Assembly (NCBI RefSeq): GCF_011059145.1 | Contig: NZ_JAALLT010000002.1 | Coordinates: forward strand, 682,001-746,000 | Reading direction: 5' to 3' | From: Halalkalibaculum roseum | GTDB taxonomy: Bacteria; Bacteroidota; Rhodothermia; Balneolales; Balneolaceae | DNA: 64,000 nucleotides | Shown here: piece after piece, positions 26,525-36,012 of the stretch | Position numbering within the stretch: the stretch's first letter is position 1 | Layout of the letters: each line of letters begins with the position of its first letter | The notes under the pieces: model-generated | What the model was told of the DNA's origin: nothing | The model's database searches: none | The model's input: only the letters and a program-made list of their open reading frames with translations | Made by a program: the position numbers and the translations under genes

Positions 26525-26863
26525 CTATACTGAAAATGATTCTCCGCAAGAACAGGTTCTTGAAGCGTTGGGATTTTGAAAATGGAAACCCTCTCCTTCC
26601 AATCCCTCCGTATAATCCAGCTCCGTTCCGGATAAATACAGAAAGCTTCTCATATCAACGATTAACTTTATTCCGTTGTCTTCGAAGAGCTGGTCTTTAT
26701 CCGATCCATCAGAATCATTATTATCAAAATCCAGTTCGTAGGTCAAGCCCGAACATCCTCCACTGACCACTCCTACCCGTAGTTCGGTATCATCAGGAAG
26801 ATGTTTTTCATCCCTGATCTCTTTGATTCGTTGGGCAGCCCTGTCACTGATAGTTATGGACAT
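26525..26863 (-). CDS. iron-sulfur carrier, IscA/ErpA/SufA type
   Basis: A-type carrier that delivers Fe-S clusters, 112 aa. The three ligand cysteines are present: one in VVSGGCSGLTYEL and two in SRTCSCGESF. LIVDMRSFLYLSGTELDYTEGLEGEGFHFQNPNA is the usual segment before the CxC. The negatively charged insert DNNDSDGSDKDQLFEDN is longer than usual. It lies 25 bases after nfu and 6 bases before the DUF2480 gene. Confidence 0.95.
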   Translation of the reverse strand: MSITISDRAAQRIKEIRDEKHLPDDTELRVGVVSGGCSGLTYELDFDNNDSDGSDKDQLFEDNGIKLIVDMRSFLYLSGTELDYTEGLEGEGFHFQNPNASRTCSCGESFSV

Positions 26864-26888
26864 GTATTATCTTACTTCCTTAGCTAGA

Positions 26889-27440
26889 TTAAACAGAAAC
26901 GACCTGTATTTCAGGATCTACACGCTTCACCATGCTTTCAATAGCATAAAGTGTCCCTGATGTAGCCGTTGGACAGGTTCCGCAAGCTCCTTGATAGTGT
27001 ACTTTAAGACGGTTTCCGTCCAATCCAAGAATTTTGAGGCCTCCGCCGTCTGCCAGCAGGTAAGGTCGTACCTGTTCATCAAGCATTTTGTTAATTTCGA
27101 CAAGTCGGGGATCATCAGACTCCTGCACCTCTTTGGTTGCATGTACTTCATCATCTTCCATGGCATCTGTTTGGGGCTTGGCTTCTCGAATCGGAGGAGC
27201 CAGCTGACGGAGGAGTTCAGACCATACCGCTTCCCCATCCTGGGTTACAGTGACGTATTTATCTACGTAATAGACGTTAATCACATTTTCGATAGCAAAT
27301 AAAGCTGAAGCCAAATCATCGTCTTTAGCTTCACCCGCATTTTCGAACGATTTTGTTACACCGTTAGTCAACGGTTCACCCAGTACAAACCGCATGGCAT
27401 CGGGATTTGGTGTTCGTTCAATTTCTTTAATCTTTGGCAT
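26889..27440 (-). CDS. nfu: Nfu-type iron-sulfur scaffold protein
   Basis: A 183-residue protein with an N-terminal Nfu_N domain (IERTPNPDAMRFVLGEPL, VINVYYVDKYVTVTQ). An acidic linker (about 100-118) leads to a C-terminal NifU-like domain whose cluster ligands are in GACGTCPTATSGTL. Nfu passes [4Fe-4S] clusters to target enzymes. It is preceded by the sufBCDS unit with a 153-base gap, so it may have its own promoter, and is followed closely by the IscA-like gene. Confidence 0.95.
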   Translation of the reverse strand: MPKIKEIERTPNPDAMRFVLGEPLTNGVTKSFENAGEAKDDDLASALFAIENVINVYYVDKYVTVTQDGEAVWSELLRQLAPPIREAKPQTDAMEDDEVHATKEVQESDDPRLVEINKMLDEQVRPYLLADGGGLKILGLDGNRLKVHYQGACGTCPTATSGTLYAIESMVKRVDPEIQVVSV

Positions 27441-27593
27441 AATATCAGTTGATTACCTTTGTGCTTATTTTCTTTGTTTAGAACGAATATAAATAATTAA
27501 TAGTATCCAGTAAACATCACTTCCCTTGCCTACTTTTCATGCCGACCGAACAACAAACTATTTCAGAAGTTATCACTATTAGTCAGCAATACA

Positions 27594-28841
27594 CTAGAAG
27601 AACTTCTTAGCCTCCTTGACACCTTCTACAAGCCTGTCAATATCATGTTCATTGTTGTAGAAGGAAATGGAAGCTCGTGCCGTACCGGGAACACCGAATC
27701 GCTTCATCGTTGGTTGTGCACAGTGATGACCGGTTCGAATCGCAATTCCCTGTTGGTCTAATATGGTACCGATATCGGTCGCATGAATATCATCGAAGAC
27801 GAATGAAATAACCGAAGCCTTATTTTCAGCGGTACCGATTATTTTAAGTCCTTCGATGTTCAAAAGTTCATCAGTTGCATAGTTAAGTAATTCATGCTCC
27901 CTCTTCGCTATTGATTCCATACCGATACCATTCAGGTAGTCAATGGCTGCTCCAAGGCCAATACCGGCAGCTATCGGTGGCGTACCTGCTTCAAACTTGT
28001 GAGGCAAAGAGTTAAAGGTGGTTTCCTCAAAAGAAACTTTATCGATCATGTCACCTCCACCGCGATATGGTGGCATCTCTTCCAGGTATTTTTCTTTACC
28101 GTAAAGAATGCCAAAACCGGTAGGTCCACACATCTTATGGGATGAAAATGCATAAAAATCAGCATCTAAATCTTGCACATCTACCACACTGTGAGGCACA
28201 GCCTGTGCCCCATCTACTAGAACCGGTATATCAAGCTTATGAGCTTCAGCGATCATCTCTTTGACAGGATGCACCGAGCCAAGTGCGTTAGAGACATGTC
28301 CAACAGCAACAATTGCCGTGCGTTCATTCAAAAGATCCAGATATTCATCCCAAATCAACTCTCCCTTGTCATCAACAGGAATAACCCTGATATGGGCATT
28401 TTTTTCTTTTGCTATCATCTGCCAGGGTACAATATTGGCATGATGTTCGATCTCGGAGAGCAAAATTTCATCACCTTCGCCAATAAACTTCTTACCGAAG
28501 CTGCTTGCCACCAGATTTATGGAATCTGTAGTTCCGCTGGTATAGATGATTTCGCGTTGTTCTTTCGCATTGATAAAAGCCCGTGTTTTTTCACGGGTGG
28601 ATTCGTAAAAATCAGTACCCTCCTGGCTTAACGTGTGTATACCACGATGAACATTAGCATGTTCGTGCCTGTGATAATAGTCAATACGGTCGGCTACCTG
28701 TTCAGGCATTTGGCTGGATGCCGCATTATCGAGATACACCAATAAGTTGCCATTCACGGTTCTTTTGAGAACCGGAAAATCTTTGCGGATCAAGTCAAAG
28801 TCGACTTTCTTATCCGATATGGTGTCAACGGTATTTGGCAT
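27594..28841 (-). CDS. sufS: cysteine desulfurase SufS
   Basis: PLP enzyme that takes sulfur from cysteine for Fe-S assembly, 415 aa. The PLP-binding lysine is in FSSHKMCGPTG, the persulfide cysteine in IRTGHHCAQPTM, and the N-terminal motif YLDNAASSQMP is typical of group II desulfurases. It immediately abuts sufD (no gap) in the order sufB, sufC, sufD, sufS. No sufE or sufU sulfur-transfer partner is encoded in the window. Confidence 0.97.
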   Translation of the reverse strand: MPNTVDTISDKKVDFDLIRKDFPVLKRTVNGNLLVYLDNAASSQMPEQVADRIDYYHRHEHANVHRGIHTLSQEGTDFYESTREKTRAFINAKEQREIIYTSGTTDSINLVASSFGKKFIGEGDEILLSEIEHHANIVPWQMIAKEKNAHIRVIPVDDKGELIWDEYLDLLNERTAIVAVGHVSNALGSVHPVKEMIAEAHKLDIPVLVDGAQAVPHSVVDVQDLDADFYAFSSHKMCGPTGFGILYGKEKYLEEMPPYRGGGDMIDKVSFEETTFNSLPHKFEAGTPPIAAGIGLGAAIDYLNGIGMESIAKREHELLNYATDELLNIEGLKIIGTAENKASVISFVFDDIHATDIGTILDQQGIAIRTGHHCAQPTMKRFGVPGTARASISFYNNEHDIDRLVEGVKEAKKFF

Positions 28842-30179
28842 TTATTTAGCTATAAGCTCGTAATCTAATTCTCGATTGGTAAACCCATGCAGCTCATCGA
28901 CTAGAAGTTTTTGCACGGAATCCACCGTAATGTTCTCGATGGTTTCCAGAGCAAAAGCATAAACTAATAGTTCTTTCGCCTGTTTCTCACTCAACCCTCG
29001 ACTTTTAAGATAAAAGACCTCGTCTTCTTCTAACTGACCGACTGTTGCGCCATGGGTACAAACCACATCATCTGCAAAAATTTCAAGCTGCGGCTTGGTA
29101 TTTACCAGTCCTTTACGAGAAAGAAGCAGGTTTCGATTTTCCTGGAATGAGTCAATCTTTTGAGCATCTTTACGCACAAAAATCTTACCGTTAAACACGG
29201 AGTGCGCATTTCCGTTTATCACACATTTGTGAAGCTGGTGGCTTTCACAGTGAGAAAATCTGTGATCCATCACAGAGTGTGTATCAGAAACTTGATCCCC
29301 GTCAATGAGTACCAGACCGTCAACAGTGAATTCTACCTCTTCTTCTAGCTGGGTAATTCGCGGTTCGTTTCGCGATAGTTTAGCTCCCAGGGTTATGGTA
29401 TATGATTCGTAATTAGCGTGCTGTTTAACATGAGCCCCGGTTCGCGCAATGTGAATGGATTGCTTACTGTCACGCTGAATTTTAGTGTGCTTTACGTGGG
29501 ACTCTCTTTCAAGATTTACTTCCACTACGGGCAGATTGAAATACTTGTTATCGCCCAGACCCACATGTTCTTCTACTATAGTTATTTCCGATCGTTCATC
29601 AGCAACTACCAAACATCGAGAGGTGGTAAAATAGGTCTCTTCTGCATCTGTTTGAATATTGAGCAGCTGCACGGGTGTATCTACTTGAAGATCTTTGGGC
29701 ACGTAGATAAATGCGCCGTCCTGCAGAAAAGCATTGTTGAAAGAAGTAAACACATCTCCCTGAAAATCTGCATACTGGTTGAGATGTTTCTTTATTAGGG
29801 GATTATTATTGGCTGCCAGGTCAGCAAGATTCCCGATGATGACCCCTTCAGGCAGGCCTTTTACGGAAGAGTGCTTTTTGGAAAAGAGACCGTTAATGAA
29901 GACCAATCTCGCTTCACTGCTCTCTGGAATGAAATACTCACTGATATCCGGGACATCAACCTTGAGATTTCGTGCGAGAACGTAGCTATCCTTATATAAC
30001 TCTTTTAAGCTGATGAAGCGCCAATCCTCATCTTTGGGTTTTGGAAATGGCGTATTCTTAACTTCTTCTGCCCCCTTTAAACGCAGATCATCCAAAAGTT
30101 TAGATTTTCCGTTCAGGGAACCCTGAAATTTTAACAGTTCAGGTAAAAATTCGTTTGTCTGATGCTTAATCTTAGCCAT
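28842..30179 (-). CDS. sufD: SufD, Fe-S assembly scaffold subunit
   Basis: Subunit of the SufBC2D scaffold, 445 aa. The SufD beta-helix core is visible as FINGLFSKKHSSVKGLPEGV, GAFIYVPKDLQVDTPVQLLN, RCLVVADERSEITIVEEHVG, and the C-terminal HSVFNGKIFVRKDAQKIDSFQENRNLLLS with CTHGATVGQLEEDEVFYLKSRGLSE, which carries the family's His in the C-H-G-A turn. It begins 3 bases after sufC and abuts sufS. Confidence 0.96.
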   Translation of the reverse strand: MAKIKHQTNEFLPELLKFQGSLNGKSKLLDDLRLKGAEEVKNTPFPKPKDEDWRFISLKELYKDSYVLARNLKVDVPDISEYFIPESSEARLVFINGLFSKKHSSVKGLPEGVIIGNLADLAANNNPLIKKHLNQYADFQGDVFTSFNNAFLQDGAFIYVPKDLQVDTPVQLLNIQTDAEETYFTTSRCLVVADERSEITIVEEHVGLGDNKYFNLPVVEVNLERESHVKHTKIQRDSKQSIHIARTGAHVKQHANYESYTITLGAKLSRNEPRITQLEEEVEFTVDGLVLIDGDQVSDTHSVMDHRFSHCESHQLHKCVINGNAHSVFNGKIFVRKDAQKIDSFQENRNLLLSRKGLVNTKPQLEIFADDVVCTHGATVGQLEEDEVFYLKSRGLSEKQAKELLVYAFALETIENITVDSVQKLLVDELHGFTNRELDYELIAK

Positions 30180-30182
30180 TAC

Positions 30183-30962
30183 TTAATTTGATTCTCCGTT
30201 AACTGATACAGATGCCAGGTCGGTTAGCCAATCATACCCTTTATCTTCGAGCTTGACTGCCAGTTCTTTGTCGCCAGACTTTACAATTTTACCGTCTAGC
30301 ATGACGTGAACATGATCGGGCACGATATAGTCAAGTATACGCTGATAGTGCGTAACCAGGCATACTGCTTTATCTTCATCCGCAAGGTGATTGATACCTT
30401 TTGCAACTACTTTTAAAGCGTCAATATCAAGACCTGAGTCAGTTTCGTCCAGAAATGAAAGCTTGGGATTCAGAACTGCCATCTGAAAAATTTCATTGCG
30501 TTTCTTTTCACCGCCAGAGAAACCGGCATTTACACTTCTGTCAAGAAACTCTTTTTTCATCTCAACTATTTCGAGACGATCTTCCACATAATCTTCAAAT
30601 TCTAGCGGATCAAGTTCTTCCCTGCCCTGTTCCTTGGCTATTGTATTGTAGGCCTGTCGAAGTAACGTTTTGTTGGTTACCCCGGGTACTTCTACGGGAT
30701 ATTGAAAGGCAAGAAAGATTCCCAAATGGGCACGTTCTTCAGGATCCAGCTCCAGGATGCTCTCATCTTCAAACAAGATATCTCCTGAAGTGACTTCATA
30801 TGCGGGGTGACCGGCAACCACTTTTGAAAGTGTTGACTTTCCGCTTCCATTCGGACCCATAATAGCATGGATCTCACCTTTATTGATTGTAAGGTTGACG
30901 CCTTTTAGGATTTCAGTTCCATCCTCTTCAACGACAACATGTAAGTCTTTGATCTCTAGCAC
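30183..30962 (-). CDS. sufC: SufC, ATPase of the SufBCD complex
   Basis: ABC-type ATPase that powers the SufBCD scaffold, 259 aa. Walker [10 protein letters not shown], signature [13 protein letters not shown], and Walker [15 protein letters not shown] are intact, and the switch His is in LVTHYQR. The Q-loop segment is [12 protein letters not shown], characteristic of SufC. A 91-base gap separates it from sufB, wider than the other junctions in the operon, and shows no obvious terminator. Confidence 0.97.
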   Translation of the reverse strand: MLEIKDLHVVVEEDGTEILKGVNLTINKGEIHAIMGPNGSGKSTLSKVVAGHPAYEVTSGDILFEDESILELDPEERAHLGIFLAFQYPVEVPGVTNKTLLRQAYNTIAKEQGREELDPLEFEDYVEDRLEIVEMKKEFLDRSVNAGFSGGEKKRNEIFQMAVLNPKLSFLDETDSGLDIDALKVVAKGINHLADEDKAVCLVTHYQRILDYIVPDHVHVMLDGKIVKSGDKELAVKLEDKGYDWLTDLASVSVNGESN

Positions 30963-31053
30963 GTTAAATAAATGTTTTAATAATGTTTAAAAGTATAGTT
31001 GCATCGTGTTCAAACTCACTTCATCCACTTTATGGTTGAAAGAGCGTAATATT

Positions 31054-32502
31054 CTAACCGACGCTTCCCTCGAGTTTAATACCCAAAAGCTTGTCGGCTT
31101 CAACAGCAAATTCCATAGGCAATTCCTTTAGCACTTCTTTGGCAAAACCATTGACTACCATAGAAATGGCATCGTCCTCATCCATTCCTCTTTGTTGCAG
31201 GTAAAATATCTGGTCTTCACCTATACGGCTGGTAGTTGCTTCGTGCTCAACCTTTGCAGTGGGATTTGCGGATTCGATGTAGGGAAACGTATGTGCACCA
31301 CATGTTTGACCAATTAACATGGAGTCGCAAACGGAATAATTTTGAGCATTCTCGGCACGCGGACTGATTTTCACCAATCCTCTGTAGCTATTATTTGATT
31401 CACCGGCTGAAATACCTTTTGAGATAATGGTGCTCTTTGTATTCTTTCCGACATGAATCATTTTGGTTCCGGTATCCGCCTGTTGCCGCTTGTTAGTAAC
31501 TGCAACAGAGAAAAACTCACCTATTGAATTATCTCCGGCAAGAATTACACTCGGATATTTCCACGTGATTGCAGAGCCCGTCTCAACCTGGGTCCAAGAA
31601 ATCTTGGAGTTGTCTCCCCGACAATGTCCGCGTTTCGTCACAAAGTTATAGATACCGCCATTTCCCTCATCATCACCGGAATACCAGTTCTGTATAGTGG
31701 AATACTTGATTTCCGCATTTTCAAGAGCTACCAGTTCAACAACTGCAGCATGCATCTGGGTTTTTGAAAACATCGGTGCGGTACAACCTTCGAGATAGCT
31801 CACCTGACTGTTGTCTTCACATATGATCAATGTCCTCTCGAACTGGCCGCTCTGCATATTGTTGATACGGAAATAGGTAGAGAGTTCCATGGGGCAAATC
31901 GTATCTTTCGGTACGTAGCAAAAAGAACCGTCAGAGAATACTGCGCTATTGAGTGCGGCATAGAAATTATCCCCTTTTGGAACAACTGATCCAAGATATT
32001 TCTTTACCAGCTCGGGATGATCTTGAATAGCCTCAGAAATGGAGCAAAATATAACACCCTCTTCTGCCAGTTTTTCCTTGAAAGTAGTAAATATTGACTC
32101 ACTATCGAATACAGCATCAACAGCAACACCGGAGAGCATCTTCTGCTCTTCCAACGGAATACCGAGCTTGTCATACGTTTCTTTTATTTGTGGATCAATG
32201 TCATCCAGACTTTCCGGTTTTTTATCGTTCTTCTTTTTGGTTGCAGAATAGTATTGAATATCCTGAAAATCGGGTTTCGGGTATTCAATATTTGCCCAGT
32301 CCGGCTCTTCAAGCTCCAGCCATTTTTCATAGGCCTCCAGACGAAATTTCAAAACCCATTCCGGTTCATTCTTTCGGCGGGAAATCTCGCGAATAACGTC
32401 TTCGTTTATTCCTTTTGGAAAGTCTTCATACTCTATATCGGTGGTGAATCCATACTTGTATTCACCTCCAATCATAGACTCCATTGCTTGCGTTTCACTC
32501 AT
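31054..32502 (-). CDS. sufB: SufB, Fe-S assembly scaffold subunit
   Basis: Core scaffold on which Fe-S clusters form, 482 aa. Typical SufB segments are [95 protein letters not shown], and the C-terminal cysteine-containing [21 protein letters not shown]. There is no intein. It is the first gene of the suf unit; the upstream 284-base gap holds a candidate promoter and a dyad but no regulator gene such as iscR. Confidence 0.97.
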   Translation of the reverse strand: MSETQAMESMIGGEYKYGFTTDIEYEDFPKGINEDVIREISRRKNEPEWVLKFRLEAYEKWLELEEPDWANIEYPKPDFQDIQYYSATKKKNDKKPESLDDIDPQIKETYDKLGIPLEEQKMLSGVAVDAVFDSESIFTTFKEKLAEEGVIFCSISEAIQDHPELVKKYLGSVVPKGDNFYAALNSAVFSDGSFCYVPKDTICPMELSTYFRINNMQSGQFERTLIICEDNSQVSYLEGCTAPMFSKTQMHAAVVELVALENAEIKYSTIQNWYSGDDEGNGGIYNFVTKRGHCRGDNSKISWTQVETGSAITWKYPSVILAGDNSIGEFFSVAVTNKRQQADTGTKMIHVGKNTKSTIISKGISAGESNNSYRGLVKISPRAENAQNYSVCDSMLIGQTCGAHTFPYIESANPTAKVEHEATTSRIGEDQIFYLQQRGMDEDDAISMVVNGFAKEVLKELPMEFAVEADKLLGIKLEGSVG

Positions 32503-32605
32503 AAATGTGTTCTGCCGTATTGTTTAAAAAGTTCGTATCAAAAATAATAACATGCGGTTGTAAAGAACCGTTCAATGCTAACTTGGACTAAATCTACATT
32601 AGGTG

Positions 32606-32613
32606 CAAATATA
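32606..32613 (-). promoter_or_regulatory. candidate -7 promoter element of the suf operon
   Basis: On the minus strand the octamer TATATTTG matches the Bacteroidota -7 consensus TAnnTTTG, about 100 bases before the sufB start. No clean TTTG is seen at the -33 distance, so the call is tentative. Confidence 0.35.
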
Positions 32614-32645
32614 AGGAAAGTTCGATCTAAGATAAACTTATTTGT

Positions 32646-32663
32646 GAGTCATAAATCTGACTC
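32646..32663. promoter_or_regulatory. inverted repeat upstream of the suf promoter
   Basis: GAGTCA (32646-32651) and TGACTC (32658-32663) form a 6-6-6 dyad about 35 bases upstream of the candidate suf -7 element. It could be an operator for an iron or redox regulator. It resembles no Fur, PerR or IscR site I know. The remainder of the 32503-32786 gap shows no gene. Confidence 0.35.
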
Positions 32664-32786
32664 CTCACAACAATCACTTATCAATCTTAAAGTCTTATTT
32701 CCATAAGATTATTGCCAATCGATAGGTCTTATGATGAAGATTGAGATCGTATATCAGGCCGATTGTACTTTGGAATGCTATATATT

Positions 32787-33392
32787 CTAATATTCGTAGC
32801 CGGGTACATAAATTACCTCCCCGTTGGCATCACTGTTTAGAGTACTCAAATAAGTTTGTGCAACTTTATCCGCATCCGGCCATGGATCTGAATCTCTACC
32901 CATTTTCTTTGCTGTTTCACTAATGAGAGGCGGCGAAACAATACATATACGTTTATTATCCGGCAAATCCAGCGCTGCTGCACGGGTAAAACCTTCAAGG
33001 CCCGCATTCACCATGGCCACGGCTGATGTCTTTGGCCAAGGTTTAGAGGCCAGCATGCCACTGGTAAGAATAAAAACACCTCCTTCATTGAGGTGTTCAA
33101 TTCCTTTACGTACCAGATTCACCTGACCCATTAATTTGCTCTGTATACCCCGTTGAATTTGCTGGTCGGTCAGTTCCTGAAGTGCACCAAAATTGGCAAT
33201 CCCCGCGGCACATATCACTGCATCAACATTATCAATCTGATCATAGAATTCGTCAATTGAACCGGGCCTGTCAATATTAATTTTAGGCTCATTATTTCTT
33301 GATGACTTTATTACTTCGTGACCTTCATTCTCTAATAAGGTTGAAACAGCTTGTCCAATAGTACCCGTGGCACCAATAACTGCTACTTTCAT
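32787..33392 (-). CDS. atypical short-chain dehydrogenase lacking the YxxxK pair
   Basis: A 201-residue Rossmann protein with the NAD(P) motif VIGATGTIGQAV and CAAGIANFG. Where classical SDRs have Tyr-x3-Lys, this one reads VAMVNAGLEGF, so Tyr and Lys are Val and Asn. ILTSGMLASKPWPKTSA holds the usual Ser region. This resembles a known atypical SDR group annotated simply as short chain dehydrogenase; the activity is uncertain. The gene begins 16 bases after the glycosidase lipoprotein gene and is probably co-transcribed with it. Confidence 0.85.
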   Translation of the reverse strand: MKVAVIGATGTIGQAVSTLLENEGHEVIKSSRNNEPKINIDRPGSIDEFYDQIDNVDAVICAAGIANFGALQELTDQQIQRGIQSKLMGQVNLVRKGIEHLNEGGVFILTSGMLASKPWPKTSAVAMVNAGLEGFTRAAALDLPDNKRICIVSPPLISETAKKMGRDSDPWPDADKVAQTYLSTLNSDANGEVIYVPGYEY

Positions 33393-33408
33393 AGATGTGT
33401 ATGCATGT

Positions 33409-35820
33409 TTAGTTATTCCTGTTTATTATAGTAATCCTGTTATTCTCTCCTTCCAAGGACACCTGAAATAAACCTTTTTTAATCTCAGGTTCAACATCAC
33501 TGCCATTCACCATTATTTGCATAGAATCTCTGTATGACAATTCCAGGCGCAGTTTCCATTCACCTTTTTCCTGTTCGATAATATAGGTAACAGAATCTGA
33601 TTCTGTCACTTTGGATATTCCAATTGAATTATCACCAACTCTGACATCTTTAAGTGATGCATTTTTCCAGCCGTCCGGCATATTTGGTCTTATTATAATC
33701 TCCTTATCAAAAGCCTTGGGTTTAATGCCAAAATAGTGTTCAACAATGGGTACCGACACTGAATAGATATTCCAGGCCTGAACAATCATACCATAATCGG
33801 GACTCACCTCATACATAGAACCGGGAAGTGCGTAACCGAAGGAGTTTTCAAGCATGTGGAGATAGTTATATGATTCTTCAATATTCCCATAATTGACTTC
33901 AGAAATAGCCTGAACCCCCGTTGGAAGTGTCATCACTGCACCTACATAACTGAATACTTCCCATTTGTTAGACTCCTCCCTGTCTTCATCACGGTCAATA
34001 CCTGTCACATACATTCCAAAACGGCTCGTATAGTTTCTGGCAGTTTCCAGTGCATGTTGGGCTTTTGCGGAATCAGCAATACCCATTTCCAAAGGAGTAT
34101 TTACCACCCAGTTATGGTGCACCACATAGGGGTTAACACCGTTCTCACTATCGCTGAAAACCTGCTGGCGAATCTTCTCTAATTCTTCAACAGCCCACGG
34201 TTTATCCAATGTATCCGACCTGACGATGGCATCCTCAATGAGACTTAGGGTCTCCGATTTAGTGGCTCTAAAATCTGCATATGAATTGGATTCCGGCACC
34301 CACCACTCTTCGTTAATTTTATGTTCCAGGTCTCTTGCAAGTTTCGCATATCTCTGTCGGTCAGTTTCAAAACCCAAAACTTCTGCCATTTTTGAAGCAG
34401 CCGCCAAAGCCTGTTGAGTATAGACCGCTACATCAATCATTTCCGTATCCAGACCTCTGATTTCCATCATTCCGTGTCCGTTAGGATACCTATTACCATC
34501 GGGATCACGCTCTTCCAGAAGATAATTGAGTCCTGCTTTTACCCGATCATAATATCGTTCTAATACATCTTTGTTACCGGTCCATTCGTAATACTTCCAC
34601 AGTAAGTAAATGATATGAGGTGTCTCATTAGTATTCCCTTTATTATAAACCACCCCGTTTGTTGAAGCTTCATGGATGACCCGTCCATTACCATTCACTT
34701 TTCCCGACAATTTATAGAGCAGATCGATGGTGGAGAGAACATCTTCAAATCGACCGGTTGCCAGCCATCCCTGCAAAGCATAAGCATTATCGGCTGCAAA
34801 CCACCAGGGATAATCGGGAATACCGGCTGAAAGGCCTCTTCCTACACCTTCTACATCCCTAATAAGCCAATCGGTGTTGTATTTCATCCATGTATACATC
34901 TTTTCAATATCTTTATCAGGAATTTCTAACCTGGACTGATTCTTCAACTCAGCAAACCTGTTCATTTTTTCTGTTAGAAGAGATTTCGATTCAGTTGAAA
35001 TATATTTATACGTCTCAAGAGCCTCCTCTCTAGAATCAGATGAACCCGCAATGACATATTGAATTGTTTTCGTTGCATTAGGTTCTACGGAGAGCTGATT
35101 TGTAAAAGCCGCATTATCCCCTCTACCTATTGTGTCTAAATTACATGTATTTTCCTCCGGTGATCGTATTGAGTTCTCTTGATTACTTCCAAAGATTACA
35201 TGCCAGGAATTCAGGCTGTCGACTGCCGCGTAGAATTGATTTGATTCATCCCATTCCACCTTATCCGGGCCATCTTTAATATTGAGACTATCCGATAACC
35301 AAACCGGCAGTAATTCAGTTTTCCCGTTAAAAGTGATATTCAATGTTCTGGATCTATTGGATTTATTGTCTATAGCAAGCTCTATGACCACTCCTTCTTC
35401 ACCGTCAGGAACAAACTGAGTGCGGGTTATATTGATATTATCGGAATATGTGAATAAATGGCGATTACCGGTAGGATGGTTAATAAAGGTATGGGCATCA
35501 TCCAGGCACACTATTTCATTATCCTCTTCCGTCACAGAAATTGAGAAGCCATCCATTAACTTGATGGGATGATTCCAAATTCCACCCATTTCTCCTTCAA
35601 CATGCCATCCCAAATCCGGAAAGCTGCCATTCTGGTGTCCGACCATATAAAGTTTATCCCCGGCAGTAACATAGGGGCTTTCAAGGTACTCGCTTTTGCC
35701 TTCGGCAGACTCGGTTGATTCCATCAACCAGGCGATGCTTTGATCTTCGTATTGAGAAGTGCATTGCATAGCCAAAAGTGCTATTGCAATAATAATGAGA
35801 GTATTCTTCATATTATTCAC
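33409..35820 (-). CDS. six-hairpin glycosidase lipoprotein (amylo-alpha-1,6-glucosidase-like)
   Basis: An 803-residue envelope protein with the lipobox LLAMQC (Cys20). Residues about 45-290 are a beta-sandwich; about 305-690 look like an (alpha/alpha)6 barrel with DYPWWFAADNAYALQGWLATGRFEDV, HEASTNGVVYNKGNTNETPHIIYLLWKYYEWTG, RGLDTEMIDVAVYTQQAL and GSMYEVSPDYGMIVQAWNIYS. A C-terminal beta domain contains KAFDKEIIIRPNMPDGWKNASL. Similar proteins are glycogen-debranching-like, GH63-like or rhamnosidase-like. The substrate is unknown; acidic candidates for catalysis are Asp344 (in FAADNAY) and the Glu of the EIRGLD region. No SusCD partners lie in the window. Confidence 0.8.
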   Translation of the reverse strand: MNNMKNTLIIIAIALLAMQCTSQYEDQSIAWLMESTESAEGKSEYLESPYVTAGDKLYMVGHQNGSFPDLGWHVEGEMGGIWNHPIKLMDGFSISVTEEDNEIVCLDDAHTFINHPTGNRHLFTYSDNINITRTQFVPDGEEGVVIELAIDNKSNRSRTLNITFNGKTELLPVWLSDSLNIKDGPDKVEWDESNQFYAAVDSLNSWHVIFGSNQENSIRSPEENTCNLDTIGRGDNAAFTNQLSVEPNATKTIQYVIAGSSDSREEALETYKYISTESKSLLTEKMNRFAELKNQSRLEIPDKDIEKMYTWMKYNTDWLIRDVEGVGRGLSAGIPDYPWWFAADNAYALQGWLATGRFEDVLSTIDLLYKLSGKVNGNGRVIHEASTNGVVYNKGNTNETPHIIYLLWKYYEWTGNKDVLERYYDRVKAGLNYLLEERDPDGNRYPNGHGMMEIRGLDTEMIDVAVYTQQALAAASKMAEVLGFETDRQRYAKLARDLEHKINEEWWVPESNSYADFRATKSETLSLIEDAIVRSDTLDKPWAVEELEKIRQQVFSDSENGVNPYVVHHNWVVNTPLEMGIADSAKAQHALETARNYTSRFGMYVTGIDRDEDREESNKWEVFSYVGAVMTLPTGVQAISEVNYGNIEESYNYLHMLENSFGYALPGSMYEVSPDYGMIVQAWNIYSVSVPIVEHYFGIKPKAFDKEIIIRPNMPDGWKNASLKDVRVGDNSIGISKVTESDSVTYIIEQEKGEWKLRLELSYRDSMQIMVNGSDVEPEIKKGLFQVSLEGENNRITIINRNN

Positions 35821-35845
35821 ATAAAATTTGAAGTATCAGTATATT

Positions 35846-35998
35846 ATGAAGCACAGATTAAATGAATATATCGCAATCCTTGCTGCAATTATTCTTTCTG
35901 ATACTCAGATTATCATTGCCTGCCTGGTTTTTCTCATTGAGAATTTGAAATTTAGCTTATGCAAGATATCCCCTTCTTTAAAAGCAGCTTTAGGTTGA
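35846..35998 (+). CDS. possible 50-residue membrane peptide
   Basis: A short plus-strand frame begins MKHRLNEYIAILAAIILSD and has a hydrophobic centre (about residues 8-35) with a basic end. It lies in the 192-base gap between the glycosidase gene and the broken DinB-like gene, opposite to both, where the glycosidase promoter should be. No ribosome binding site is seen. It could be chance. Confidence 0.15.
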   Translation: MKHRLNEYIAILAAIILSDTQIIIACLVFLIENLKFSLCKISPSLKAALG

Positions 35999-36012
35999 TT
36001 ATCTATATCATA

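Noticed and set aside
32741-32923. Plus-strand 60-codon frame in the gap before the suf operon
   Set aside because: Most of it overlaps the atypical SDR gene in antisense, with no start signal or protein features.
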